Source: Actinophytocola oryzae (GTDB lineage Bacteria > Actinomycetota > Actinomycetes > Mycobacteriales > Pseudonocardiaceae). From it: 64,000 nt of DNA. The notes under the pieces are model-generated. The model did no database searches. It had not been told where the DNA came from and worked only from the letters and a program-made list of their open reading frames with translations. A program made the position numbers and the translations under genes. Location: positions 434,001 to 498,000 of the forward strand of contig NZ_SOCP01000003.1 of the NCBI RefSeq assembly GCF_004364325.1, in the 5' to 3' direction. Positions 24,180-32,301 of the stretch are shown piece after piece; the stretch's first letter is position 1; each line of letters opens with the position of its first letter.

Positions 24180-24811
24180 GCCTGATCTGGCTGAACGGCC
24201 CCTTCGGCGGCGGAAAGACCCAGACGGCGTACGAGTTGCACCGCCGCCTGGCGGGCAGCGTCGTCTGCGACCCGGAGCACGCGGGCTTCGGGTTGCGCCG
24301 CATGCTCCCACCCGGGCTGCGCGCCGACTTCCAGGATCTGACGTCCTGGCGCACGGGCGTGGTGGAGGTTCTCGACCTGACGCTGCGCTCGTACGAAGGC
24401 GCGGTGATAGCCCCGATGACAGTGACAGAACCGAAATACTTCGAGGAGACAGTAGGCAGGCTGAGAGACCTGGGCCACGAGGTCCACCACTTCGCACTGT
24501 TGGCACGCAGGGAAACTGTGCTGAAACGCCTCAAGGAGCGGGACCTGGTCCACACGCTGAAGTCCGCGGTGGGCCTGGGCCCGAACGACGGCGGCGAGAC
24601 CTGGGCGAGACGGCAACTGGACACCTGCCTGAACCGCCTGCGGGACAAGCAGTTCGCCAGTCACGTGTGGACGGACGACCTGACCGTACCGGAGGTCGCG
24701 GACCAGGTGGCCGCCGAAGCGGGCCTGAGTCTGACCGAGAACAGCGACTCCCGCCTGACCGGCCAGGTCCGCCGCGCCTGGACAGGAATCAAGCACATCC
24801 GCCTGGACTGA
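24176..24811 (+). CDS. P-loop kinase-fold protein similar to tunicamycin-resistance protein TmrB
   Basis: The 211-residue protein opens [25 protein letters not shown] with a Walker A (residues 8-15), and has [56 protein letters not shown] and ETVLKRL. These blocks line up by eye with Bacillus TmrB, an ATP-binding protein that confers tunicamycin resistance. It lacks the amphipathic C-terminal membrane anchor reported for TmrB and ends instead in a basic segment ([16 protein letters not shown]). It is coupled to the F420-type reductase gene. Actual substrate or resistance is unproven. Confidence 0.8.
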   Translation: [211 protein letters not shown]

Positions 24812-25027
24812 GAAAACGTCTCACGCGGGTTGTCACTGACCAGTGGCTTGCGCCTCACGGTACTTGCGCCCTCATTCGGAGCCACTGTTCCCGGCGCTCA
24901 TCCGCGACGGCAACCGCGGTCACGTTTTGACGTGGGCGGTAACAATCGATCCAGTAGGACAGATACCCGCATCGGTGGTCAAAGAATGAGACCTCCAGTA
25001 CATACCAATGAAGGTGGATCTTGAATT

Positions 25028-25588
25028 GTGCGCCGTGTCGAGGCACAGCGACTAATCATCGACGATCCCGCCTCGAACGACGCGAAGAGGGATTCCGTGG
25101 GCAACACGTCGGTCACCGTACGAGTGGAAGAACAAATTCTGTGGATTGACGGGGCAGCCTATCCGTTGCAGAACATCGCCAGGGCCGAGCTGATCCCGTG
25201 GAAATACCGGAAGACTCCGGTGATCATGTCCACGCTGAAGTGGATCGTGGGGGCGGTCGCGCTCTACTTCGTGGCCGACATGCTCCCACCGGACACACGC
25301 TCCCTCGCCGTCACCGCGGCCTGGATCGTTCTGGGCGCCGCCCTTGTCCGGGCCGCGGTCAAGTTGCGGCGCAGCCCGTTCCTCACCCTGGCGCTCCAAA
25401 CATCGGCGGGCTCCAGCGGAGTTCTGCAGAGCGAGGACGCGACGAGCATGCGAGAACTGGTCAACACGATCATGAAGGCGATCAACAACCCCGCCATCTC
25501 GCAGGTGTTCAACATCCAGACCGTCGAAGGAAACAACAACATCGTCAACTCGCCGGGCGCGAACGCCAGGCAGCCGGAGATGGGCTGA
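25028..25588 (+). CDS. DUF6232-like two-TM membrane protein with C-terminal NIVNSPGA motif
   Basis: This 186-residue protein matches the DUF6232 layout I recall from Streptomyces: an N-terminal strand-rich part (TVRVEEQILWIDGAAYPLQNIARAEL, about 30-55), two transmembrane segments (about 62-86 and 90-112), and a soluble part (SPFLTLALQTSAGSSGVL, then a helix ending IMKAINNP). The last 28 residues contain FNIQTVEGNNNIVNSPGA, which is repeated almost exactly at the N-terminus of the next gene. GTG 25028 is used, with AAGGTGG about 11 nt upstream; GTG 25097 is a shorter alternative. Its stop shares one base with the ATG of the next gene. The facing motifs suggest a membrane sensor and soluble partner that interact through that motif. 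Confidence 0.72.
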   Translation: MRRVEAQRLIIDDPASNDAKRDSVGNTSVTVRVEEQILWIDGAAYPLQNIARAELIPWKYRKTPVIMSTLKWIVGAVALYFVADMLPPDTRSLAVTAAWIVLGAALVRAAVKLRRSPFLTLALQTSAGSSGVLQSEDATSMRELVNTIMKAINNPAISQVFNIQTVEGNNNIVNSPGANARQPEMG

Positions 25589-25935
25589 TGCCCGAACCGC
25601 GATTCAACTACCAGTCCATCAACGGCGACCAGAACATCGTCAACTCGCCTGGCGCGAGTATCCACCAGGCCGCCTCGGACGAGGCGCGGGTGTTCCGCAG
25701 AGTCGCACAGATCGTCGACGAGAAACTCGACCTGTTCCCCTTCTCCGAGGACGAGTCGCACGCTGTGCGTGCGGATCTGGCCACACTCCGGTCGGCAGCC
25801 GACTCCGGGAGGACGAGGAGCCCGGCAGCGATCGAGGCGGGCAGGCGGGTGGGAGGGCTGGCCTGGCAGCTGATCCTCGGCGCGGGCGGCAACGCCCTGT
25901 GGGAGACCTTCAAGCTCGCGGTCGGACTGAGCTGA
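25588..25935 (+). CDS. Small soluble protein with N-terminal NIVNSPGA motif, partner of upstream gene
   Basis: I recognise no named family. The 115-residue product starts with MPEPR and then FNYQSINGDQNIVNSPGA (residues 6-23), nearly identical to the C-terminal tail of the preceding membrane protein. A helical part follows (about 30-85, DEARVFRRVAQIVDEKLDLFPF and SHAVRADLATLRSAAD), and a Gly-containing hydrophobic C-terminus (GLAWQLILGAGGNALWETF) that could insert in a membrane. Alternating polar/hydrophobic residues flanked by Gly and Asn are reminiscent of RHIM-like or pseudo-palindromic bacterial amyloid signalling motifs, where a sensor templates a small effector. That reading is inference. 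Confidence 0.72.
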   Translation: MPEPRFNYQSINGDQNIVNSPGASIHQAASDEARVFRRVAQIVDEKLDLFPFSEDESHAVRADLATLRSAADSGRTRSPAAIEAGRRVGGLAWQLILGAGGNALWETFKLAVGLS

Positions 25936-25999
25936 AAGGACAGGTTCCCACGAACCCCGGACCGAACACCGAAAAGTGGATCACCGGTACGATCTCGGG

Positions 26000-26617
26000 A
26001 TGCGACGGGTCCTGCTGGCAGCCCTGGGGCTGGCCCTGCTCACGGGCTGCGGCGTCCGGGACACGGCAGCGGCGGCCCCCAAGCTCGGCGTGACCTCGTC
26101 CACGCCCACACGCGCCACCATCCCGCCGCCAGTGTGCTCGCCAGAGGGCATCGGGTTCTCGATAGTGGGCGGCGACGCGGCCATGGGCATCCGCGTGCTG
26201 ACCGTGGAGATGGTCAACTGCGGCACCAGGCCCTACACCGTGAGCGGCTACCCACGCCTACGCCTGTACGACGACGAACAACGGCCGATCGACGTCGCCG
26301 TCCTCCACGGCTCTGGCGACATCGCGACCGTCCCGGGCTTCGACGCCCTCCCACCCGAGTCCATCACCCTCCAACCCGGCGAGCGGGCCCAGTCCGGCCT
26401 GCTGTGGCGCAACCTCCTCACCGACTCGGACCTCAACGCGAGCAAGACCGCGGTACGCCTCGACGTCGCGGTGGCCACGGACAAGCCGTGGCAGGACGTC
26501 CCCGTGGTCATGCCGAACGAGGTCACCGGCGCGAGCCCCGTGACCATCGACCTCGGCAACACCGGCAGGCTCGGCGTCGAAGCCTGGCACAGGGCCTCGC
26601 CCCAACCCGGCGGCTAG
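26000..26617 (+). CDS. DUF4232-type lipoprotein
   Basis: The 205-residue protein has a lipoprotein signal (MRRVLLAALGLALLTGCG) with Cys17 of the LTGC lipobox as the lipidation site, a short Pro/Thr linker, and a beta-sandwich domain. That domain starts CSPEGIGFSIVGGDAAMGIRVLTVEMVNCGTRPYTVSGYPRL, the typical DUF4232 pattern with two Cys likely disulfide-bonded. It would be anchored outside the membrane. The function of the domain is unknown. ATG 26000 is chosen to place the signal peptide at the very N-terminus. It converges with the pyruvate oxidase gene. Confidence 0.82.
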   Translation: MRRVLLAALGLALLTGCGVRDTAAAAPKLGVTSSTPTRATIPPPVCSPEGIGFSIVGGDAAMGIRVLTVEMVNCGTRPYTVSGYPRLRLYDDEQRPIDVAVLHGSGDIATVPGFDALPPESITLQPGERAQSGLLWRNLLTDSDLNASKTAVRLDVAVATDKPWQDVPVVMPNEVTGASPVTIDLGNTGRLGVEAWHRASPQPGG

Positions 26618-26678
26618 GACCTACCGGGCTCGGCGCGTGGGCGCTCGTGGGCTTCCCAGCACGTGCTACCAGGTTCCC

Positions 26679-28403
26679 TTAGTAACGCGCGTTCCGCAGG
26701 TTGCTGCGGGCCATCTCCAGCATCTTCCCCACGCCGCCGTTGAGCACCGTCTTGCTGGCGGCCAGAGCGAACCCGCGCACCATGTCACCGGTGATCTTCG
26801 GCGGAAGGGACAGCGCGTTCGGGTCGGTCACCAGGTCGACCACCGCAGGCCCCGGATGTGCGAACGCCTTCTCCAGTGCCCCCCGGATCTCCCCCGGTTC
26901 GGTCACTCGCGTCGACCACAACCCACAGCCGGCGGCCACGGCGGCGAAGTCCACCGGCGGGTGGTCGGTCCCGTGGTCGGGCAGCCCGTCCACCAGCATC
27001 TCCAGCTTCACCATGCCCAGCGACGCGTTGTTGAACACCACGACCTTCACCGGCAGGTCGTAGGCCGCCAACGTCAGCAGCTCACCCATCAGCATCCCGA
27101 GCCCGCCGTCCCCGGACAGCGACACCACCTGTCGCCCCGGCGACGCCAACGCCACCCCGATCGCCTGCGGCAGGGCGTTCGCCATGCTGCCGTGCCGGAA
27201 CGAGCCCAGCACACGCCGCCGCCCGTTCGGCGTCAGGTACCGCGACGCCCACACGTTGCCCATGCCGGTGTCCACGGTGAACACCGCGTCGTCGGCAGCG
27301 ACATCGTCCACGACCGACGCCGCGTACTCGGGGTGGATGGGCGTCCGCTTCGACACGCCGGTGGCATACGCGTCGACCACCCGCTCGAGCTTCCTCGTGT
27401 GCCGCTCCAGCATGCGGTTGAGGAACGACCGGTCCATCTTGCGCCCCACCAGTGGCAGCAACGCCTCGACGGTCTCCCTGACGGAGCCGTGCACACCGAG
27501 CACCAGCGGTGTGCGCCTGCCGAGGTGCGCCGGGTCGGTGTCGATCTGCACCGTCCGCACGCCCGGCAGGAAGTTGTCGTAGGGGAAGTCCGTCCCCAGC
27601 AGCACCACCAGGTCCGCCTCGTGCATGGCCTCGTAGCACGCGCCGTACCCGAGCAGCCCGCTCATGCCCACGTCGTAAGGGTTGTCGTACTGGATCCACT
27701 CCTTGCCACCCAGCGAGTGCCCGACCGGCGCGGCGAGCGCCTCCGCGAGCGCCATCACCTCGCGGTGGGCCCCAGCCGTCCCGGCGCCGGCGAACAGCAT
27801 CACCCTGTCCGCCGCATCGACCAGCGCGGCCAGTTCGGATACCACGGCGGCCGGCGGCACCACGGGCGAGGCCGTCACCATCGGCGCCGACACGGTGCCC
27901 ACGGCCCGCAGGTCCGCGACGTCACCGGGAATCGTCAGCACGGACACGCCCCGCATCCCGACCGCCGTCTGCACAGCGACGCCCAACAGGCGCGGCAGCT
28001 GCTCGGCCGTGGACACCAGCTCGCTGAAGTGACTGCACTCCCTGAACAGCTCGGCGGGGTGCGTCTCCTGGAAGAACCCGGTCCCGATCTGCGTCGACGG
28101 GATGTGCGAGGCGATGGCCAGCACCGGCGCCCCACTGCGGTGGGCGTCGTACAGCCCGTTGATCAGGTGGAGGTTCCCCGGCCCGCAGCTGCCGGCACAC
28201 ACCGTCAGCCTGCCCGTGACCTGTGCCTCCGCAGCTGCGGCGAAGGCAGCAGCCTCCTCGTGGCGCACGTGGACCCACTCGATCCCGTCGGTCCGCCGCA
28301 CTGCGTCCACGACCGGGTTGAGGCTGTCGCCGACGATCCCGTAGATCCGCTCCACGCCGGCCTCACGCAGTGCCCTCACCAGCTGCTCGGCAACCGTAGC
28401 CAT
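26679..28403 (-). CDS. poxB: Thiamine-diphosphate-dependent pyruvate oxidase/dehydrogenase (quinone)
   Basis: This 574-residue enzyme is of the POX/acetolactate-synthase superfamily. The N-terminal PYR domain has the cofactor Glu in HVRHEEAAAFAAAA (about 47-60) and the AGSCGPGNLHLINGLYDA motif characteristic of pyruvate oxidases. The central FAD-type domain follows (GAGTAGAHREV), then the PP domain with GDGGLGMLMGELLTL and NNASLGMVKLE, the ThDP/Mg motif GDG-x(n)-NN. It most likely oxidises pyruvate to acetate and CO2 and passes electrons to quinone. ATG 28403 has AAGGAGG just upstream. It is divergent from a LysR-type regulator, which probably controls it. Pyruvate oxidase using O2 is the alternative. 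Confidence 0.88.
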   Translation of the reverse strand: MATVAEQLVRALREAGVERIYGIVGDSLNPVVDAVRRTDGIEWVHVRHEEAAAFAAAAEAQVTGRLTVCAGSCGPGNLHLINGLYDAHRSGAPVLAIASHIPSTQIGTGFFQETHPAELFRECSHFSELVSTAEQLPRLLGVAVQTAVGMRGVSVLTIPGDVADLRAVGTVSAPMVTASPVVPPAAVVSELAALVDAADRVMLFAGAGTAGAHREVMALAEALAAPVGHSLGGKEWIQYDNPYDVGMSGLLGYGACYEAMHEADLVVLLGTDFPYDNFLPGVRTVQIDTDPAHLGRRTPLVLGVHGSVRETVEALLPLVGRKMDRSFLNRMLERHTRKLERVVDAYATGVSKRTPIHPEYAASVVDDVAADDAVFTVDTGMGNVWASRYLTPNGRRRVLGSFRHGSMANALPQAIGVALASPGRQVVSLSGDGGLGMLMGELLTLAAYDLPVKVVVFNNASLGMVKLEMLVDGLPDHGTDHPPVDFAAVAAGCGLWSTRVTEPGEIRGALEKAFAHPGPAVVDLVTDPNALSLPPKITGDMVRGFALAASKTVLNGGVGKMLEMARSNLRNARY

Positions 28404-28487
28404 CTCACGTCCTCCTTGGCGGAAGTACCCAAGGTCCAGCATTCGCCGCCCGCACTCATGCGTCCAATGCCGCTTTCCATCGCAATC

Positions 28488-28506
28488 CATAAACTCAGAT
28501 CATGGA
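28488..28506. promoter_or_regulatory. LysR-type T-N11-A dyad in the poxB/lysR divergent promoter
   Basis: CCAT-N11-ATGG is centred in the 98-bp divergent region and its right arm overlaps the LysR-type start codon. It is a classic T-N11-A box, suiting autorepression and control of poxB. One such dyad could arise by chance. Confidence 0.4.
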
Positions 28507-29365
28507 TCTGTCCGTACTTCGTTGGTTCCGTCAGGTCGCGGGCGGCGCGACGGTCACGGAGACCGCCGCCCGCGCACGCCTGACCCAGCCTGCGCTGTCC
28601 CGCGCGCTGCGGCGAGTCGAGCGCGAGGTGGGTACCGAGCTGTTCCAGAAGGCGGGCCGCACCCTGCGCCTCACCCCGGCGGGCCACGCGTTCGCCGAGC
28701 GCGTGGGCGGGGTGCTGGACAGCTACGACCAGGGCGTCCGCGAGGTCCGCGAACTGGTGGACCCGGATGCGGGCACGGTGCCACTCGCGTTCCTGCACAC
28801 CCTGGGCACGTGGCTGGTGCCACAGGTGATCCGGGACTTCCGCGACGTACACCCCCGAGCCCGCTTCGCACTACGCCAGCACGGAGAAGAGGGCCTGGTC
28901 ACGGAACTGACCGCCGGCACCGCGGACCTGGTGCTCACGAGCGGCGACCCGCGCGTGCCGACGATCGACTGGCGGCGACTGCTGGTAGAGCCACTGCACC
29001 TGGCGGTCCCGCCCGACCACCGTCTGGCCGACAGGCAGGAGATCCGCCTGGCCGAGGCGGCGGAGGAGACGTTCATCCTCCTGCGCCCCGGCTACGGCCT
29101 GCGCGCGACCACCGAGGAGTTGTGCGGGCAGGCGGGCTTCGCCCCCCGAGTCGGCTTCGAGGGCGAGGAGGTGGACACACTCCGCGGACTGGTCACGGCA
29201 GGCCTCGGCGTGGCACTCCTCCCACCGCCCCGCTCACCGTCGACGGCACCCCACCTGCTGGTGACGGACGTCCCCGCGCAACGGGACATCGGCCTGGCGT
29301 GGGCGACAGGCCGCGACCTGCCACCCCTGTCGACCCGCTTCCGCGACCACATCCTCGACCGCTGA
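28502..29365 (+). CDS. LysR-family transcriptional regulator
   Basis: The 287-residue protein has the LysR winged helix at residues 1-60 (LRWFRQVAGGATVTETAARARLTQPALSRALRRVEREVGTELF), the linker helix, and a periplasmic-binding-like effector domain from about 88. It is divergent from poxB with 98 bp between the starts, and is the likely regulator of that gene. ATG 28502 is the first plausible start and lies inside a T-N11-A dyad. The effector could be pyruvate or another overflow metabolite; nothing in the sequence says which. Confidence 0.92.
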   Translation: MDLSVLRWFRQVAGGATVTETAARARLTQPALSRALRRVEREVGTELFQKAGRTLRLTPAGHAFAERVGGVLDSYDQGVREVRELVDPDAGTVPLAFLHTLGTWLVPQVIRDFRDVHPRARFALRQHGEEGLVTELTAGTADLVLTSGDPRVPTIDWRRLLVEPLHLAVPPDHRLADRQEIRLAEAAEETFILLRPGYGLRATTEELCGQAGFAPRVGFEGEEVDTLRGLVTAGLGVALLPPPRSPSTAPHLLVTDVPAQRDIGLAWATGRDLPPLSTRFRDHILDR

Positions 29366-29370
29366 CCGCC

Positions 29371-29399
29371 CGAGTGAGTGGCAGGCCGCCACCCACTCG
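29371..29399. terminator. Bidirectional hairpin between convergent lysR and ndh
   Basis: CGAGTGaGTGGC (29371-29382) pairs with GCCACcCACTCG (29388-29399) with one mismatch and a 5-nt loop, 5 nt after the LysR stop. The rest of the 118-bp gap holds GC-rich imperfect repeats only. Confidence 0.65.
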
Positions 29400-29483
29400 A
29401 CCCACCTGTCACCACAGCCGCCAACCGCCCCGGCGCAGGCCGGGAGGCCTGCCACCCCGTCGGCTGCCACAGCGAGCGCCTCC

Positions 29484-30797
29484 TCACCCGTTGACGCGTG
29501 GTAGCTCCGGGCTGTCCGTGTCCAGCGGCACGTGCGGGCTCCTCACCAGCCCCAGCTGCACCGACTGCCGTCCGAGCGCGAAGTCCAGCAGCCAGTCCAC
29601 CGCCGTCCGGATGCGGTTCCCCGGCATGGCCGCCAGGTGGTACCCGCGCGTCACCACCCGCGCCGGGAAGCCCCCGAGCGGGATGTGCAGCGGGTTCGCC
29701 GCCGCCTTGCCGCCGCCCAGATCCACCACGAACCCCAGGTCGTGGTGCTTGTACTTCTTCAGCTGCCCACCATTCAGGGACGCGAACACGTTCTGCCCCG
29801 CGAGCTTGCCCTGCCGCGACGCGTGCTGGGCGGTCATCGCCGTCACGTGGCCCGCGCGGGTCAGGTCCGGTACGGCTGCCGCGTCGCCGCACGCGAACAC
29901 CTCCGGGTGGCCCGGTACGACCAGCGTCGGCTCGGTGACGAGCCTGCCCTCCTGCGTCGGCAGGCCCGTGCCGTGCACCAGGGGATCCGGCCGCACGCCG
30001 ACGCACCACACCAGCGTGCGGGTCGCCACGAAGTCACCGCTCTTGAGGCGCACGCCGTCGGCTTTCGCCTCGTCGACCGAGTCACCCGTCATGACCTCGA
30101 CGCCACGCGAGCGCAGGACCTTGTCCGCCGAGCGGGACAGGCGCGGGGCCAGCTCCGGGAGCACCTTCGGCGCGGTGTCCAGCAGCAGCCAGCGGATCTT
30201 CTGCCCGGCCAGCTCGGGGTGCCGGGAAGCGACGGCGGCCGTGAACAGCGGGCCCTGCGCCGCGACCTCGGTGCCCGTGTAGCCGGCACCCACCACCACG
30301 AACGTGCAGCGTGCGTCGCGCTCGCCCGCGTCGTCGGTCGCGGCGGCCAGCTCGATCTGGCGGATCACGTGGTCGCGCAGGTAGAGCGCCTCCGGCACGC
30401 CTCGGAAGCCGTGCGCGTGCTCGGCGATACCGGGGATGGGCAGCAGCTTGTTGACGCTGCCGGTCGCGAGCACCAGCCGGTCGTAGTCGACCGCCCGTTC
30501 GGCGCCCTCCGGGTCGGTGTACGCGACCTTGCGGCCCTCGAGGTCGACCGTGTGGACCGAGCCGAGTGCGAGTCGGACGCCCGGCAGTGCGGCGGGCAGG
30601 GACACGGTCACCCGCCTAGGGTCGACGACAGCGGCCGCGACCTCCGGCAGCAGTGGCAGGTAGAGGAAGTAGTCAGTGGGGTTGACCAGCACGATCTCGA
30701 TATCGCTACCGGCTCTGGACACGATCTTCCGCAGGACCTTGGCCGCCTCGAACCCGGCGAACCCGCCTCCGACTATCACGACTCGCTTCGACGCCAT
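29484..30797 (-). CDS. ndh: Type II NADH:quinone oxidoreductase (NDH-2-like)
   Basis: The 437-residue flavoprotein has an N-terminal FAD fold (VVIVGGGFAGFEAAKVL, residues 5-21), an NADH fold (CTFVVVGAGYTGTEVAA, about 161) and the FAD-binding VFACGDAAAVPDL (about 300). NTDYFLYLPLLPEVAAA-like sequence after the first fold is typical of NDH-2, and the C-terminal helical part would anchor it to the inner membrane face. It would oxidise NADH and reduce menaquinone without proton pumping. ATG 30797 is chosen because it directly precedes the nucleotide fold. It is divergent from the GntR-family gene. Confidence 0.86.
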   Translation of the reverse strand: MASKRVVIVGGGFAGFEAAKVLRKIVSRAGSDIEIVLVNPTDYFLYLPLLPEVAAAVVDPRRVTVSLPAALPGVRLALGSVHTVDLEGRKVAYTDPEGAERAVDYDRLVLATGSVNKLLPIPGIAEHAHGFRGVPEALYLRDHVIRQIELAAATDDAGERDARCTFVVVGAGYTGTEVAAQGPLFTAAVASRHPELAGQKIRWLLLDTAPKVLPELAPRLSRSADKVLRSRGVEVMTGDSVDEAKADGVRLKSGDFVATRTLVWCVGVRPDPLVHGTGLPTQEGRLVTEPTLVVPGHPEVFACGDAAAVPDLTRAGHVTAMTAQHASRQGKLAGQNVFASLNGGQLKKYKHHDLGFVVDLGGGKAAANPLHIPLGGFPARVVTRGYHLAAMPGNRIRTAVDWLLDFALGRQSVQLGLVRSPHVPLDTDSPELPRVNG

Positions 30798-30820
30798 GCC
30801 CCTATCGTTCCCCAGCCGGC

Positions 30821-30862
30821 TTGACACCAAAACTCATCAAGTGATTTAGTCACTTCATGAGT
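30821..30862 (+). promoter_or_regulatory. Promoter and GntR operator overlapping the start codon of the GntR gene
   Basis: TTGACA at 30821-30826 is followed 18 bp later by TTTAGT as a possible -10, which places transcription start at or near the ATG at 30857 and so predicts a leaderless mRNA. A 13-bp inverted repeat, ACTCATCAAGTGA-N5-TCACTTCATGAGT (30832-30862, one mismatch), covers the -10 and the start codon. This is a strong candidate autoregulatory operator; it is also close to the ndh start at 30797. Confidence 0.7.
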
Positions 30863-31525
30863 CTTTCGGAACGACTCGCGGACAGTATCGTCGAGATCAT
30901 CCGCGACCAGCGGCTGGGGCCGGGTGCCGCGCTCGCGTCCTCGCGCGACCTGGCCAAGCGGTTCGACGTCACGACCCCGACCGTGCGGGAGGCACTGCGC
31001 AGGCTCGAGGCGACGGGCATCGTGGAGTTCCGCCACGGCTCGGGCACCTACGTCGGCGACGGCATCGACCGGCGCGTCCTCGCCAACCCGCACGGCCCGG
31101 CGATCGACCGCGAGTCGGTGCTGGAACTGGTCGAGGCCCGCCTCGTGGTCGAACCGGCGATCGCGGCCGTGGCGGCCCGAGTGCGGTCGCCGGAAGCGTT
31201 GGCACGTCTGGAAAGCGCGACCACCAACGCGCTGCACCCGCCGGTGGGCCACACCCGGCCCGCCGTGCACTTCCACGTCGCACTCGCGGCGGCGAGCGGC
31301 AACAGGCTGCTCGAGGAGTCGGTCGAGGCGCTGCTGCACGTGCGGGTGCGGGAGCAGCTCGAGATCCGGCACCGCTACGACGACCGTGAACGCGACCACG
31401 CCGAGCACGTGCGGATCTGCGCGGCCGTGCGTGACGGCGACGCCGAGGCCGCCGAGCACCTGACCCGCACGCACCTGGAGTCCATCAGGACGGCGATCCA
31501 GGCCGCGACCTTCCCCAGGTCATGA
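30857..31525 (+). CDS. GntR-family (FadR/FCD) transcriptional regulator
   Basis: This 222-residue regulator has an N-terminal winged helix (residues about 8-72: LADSIVEIIRDQRLGPGAALASSRDLAKRFDVTTPTVREALRRLEATGIVEFRHGSGTYV) and an FCD effector-binding domain with the metal-binding His pattern (HFHVALAAASGN, and DHAEHVRICAAVRDGDAEAA). It is the first gene of a unit with a creatininase-like hydrolase (4-nt overlap), a secreted esterase and an AbgT transporter, which it likely controls through the operator overlapping its own start. Confidence 0.9.
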   Translation: MSLSERLADSIVEIIRDQRLGPGAALASSRDLAKRFDVTTPTVREALRRLEATGIVEFRHGSGTYVGDGIDRRVLANPHGPAIDRESVLELVEARLVVEPAIAAVAARVRSPEALARLESATTNALHPPVGHTRPAVHFHVALAAASGNRLLEESVEALLHVRVREQLEIRHRYDDRERDHAEHVRICAAVRDGDAEAAEHLTRTHLESIRTAIQAATFPRS

Positions 31526-32271
31526 CGGTCCGGCTGGGCTCGATGACCACGGCCGAGGCCGCCGACGCGGTCGGGGGCGTGGTGATCATCCCCGCGGGGG
31601 CGTTCGAGCAGCACGGGCCCGGCCTGCCGCTCGCGACCGACCTCGTGCGGGCCGAGCACGTCGCCGAGCGCGTGGCCCGCGCGGTGCCGGGCAGGGTGGT
31701 CGTCGGACCCGCGATCCCCGTCGGCGTCTCGCCCCACCACATGGCGTTCGCAGGCACCGTCACGCTCTCGACCACGACGTTCGCCGCCGTCGTGCGGGAG
31801 TACGTCGGGAGCCTCCACCACCACGGCTGGCGGAAGGTTCTCGTGATCACCGGCCACGGCGGCAACAACGCCGCCCTGACCACGGTCGGCCAGGACCTGC
31901 TGACCACCCACCCCGACCTGCGGTTCGCCTGGACGCCGGTGACCGCGCTCGCCGGCGTCGCCATGCCGGCGGCCACCGAGGTCTCCGGCCACGGCGGCGA
32001 GGCGGAGACCGCCCAGATGCTCCACCTCGCACCGGAACTGGTGCGTCGGGATCGGCTCGAGAAGGGCACGACGTCCCTCGACGAGCTGGATCCAGTGGCC
32101 CGACTGTCCCGTCGAGACGGTCACCCCTCCCTCCCCGTTCGCTACGACCTACTGAGCGCCAACGGAATCCTCGGCGATCCCACCACGGTGACCGCCGCCG
32201 ACGGTGAGTCCATAGTGGACGCAGTGGTCGACAGGATCGCTTCCTTCGTGGCCGACTGGCTCGACGCCTGA
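31522..32271 (+). CDS. Creatininase-family amidohydrolase
   Basis: The 249-residue protein has the family metal-site motifs: PAGAFEQHGPGLPLATDLVRA (about 24-44, with Glu, His and Asp ligands), VITGHGGNNAAL (about 110-121) and SGHGGEAETAQML (about 155-167). Family members cleave cyclic or small amides (creatinine, formamidopyrimidines, mycofactocin precursor). No mycofactocin genes are nearby. ATG 31522 overlaps the GntR stop, so it is coupled to the regulator. The substrate is unknown; a small-molecule amide handled with the downstream AbgT transporter is a reasonable guess. Confidence 0.88.
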   Translation: MTVRLGSMTTAEAADAVGGVVIIPAGAFEQHGPGLPLATDLVRAEHVAERVARAVPGRVVVGPAIPVGVSPHHMAFAGTVTLSTTTFAAVVREYVGSLHHHGWRKVLVITGHGGNNAALTTVGQDLLTTHPDLRFAWTPVTALAGVAMPAATEVSGHGGEAETAQMLHLAPELVRRDRLEKGTTSLDELDPVARLSRRDGHPSLPVRYDLLSANGILGDPTTVTAADGESIVDAVVDRIASFVADWLDA

Positions 32272-32301
32272 CCCGTCAAGGTCGACGGAAAGGAACCTTT
32301 C

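Noticed and set aside
28522..30282. Long plus-strand frame across the LysR gene and ndh
   Set aside because: It overlaps two convincingly coding genes in other frames and has Pro/Arg-rich shadow composition.
32288..32301. GAAAGG-AA-CCTTTC dyad at the esterase ribosome binding site as an RNA switch
   Set aside because: A 2-nt centre cannot form a stable hairpin loop and the dyad is short enough to occur by chance.
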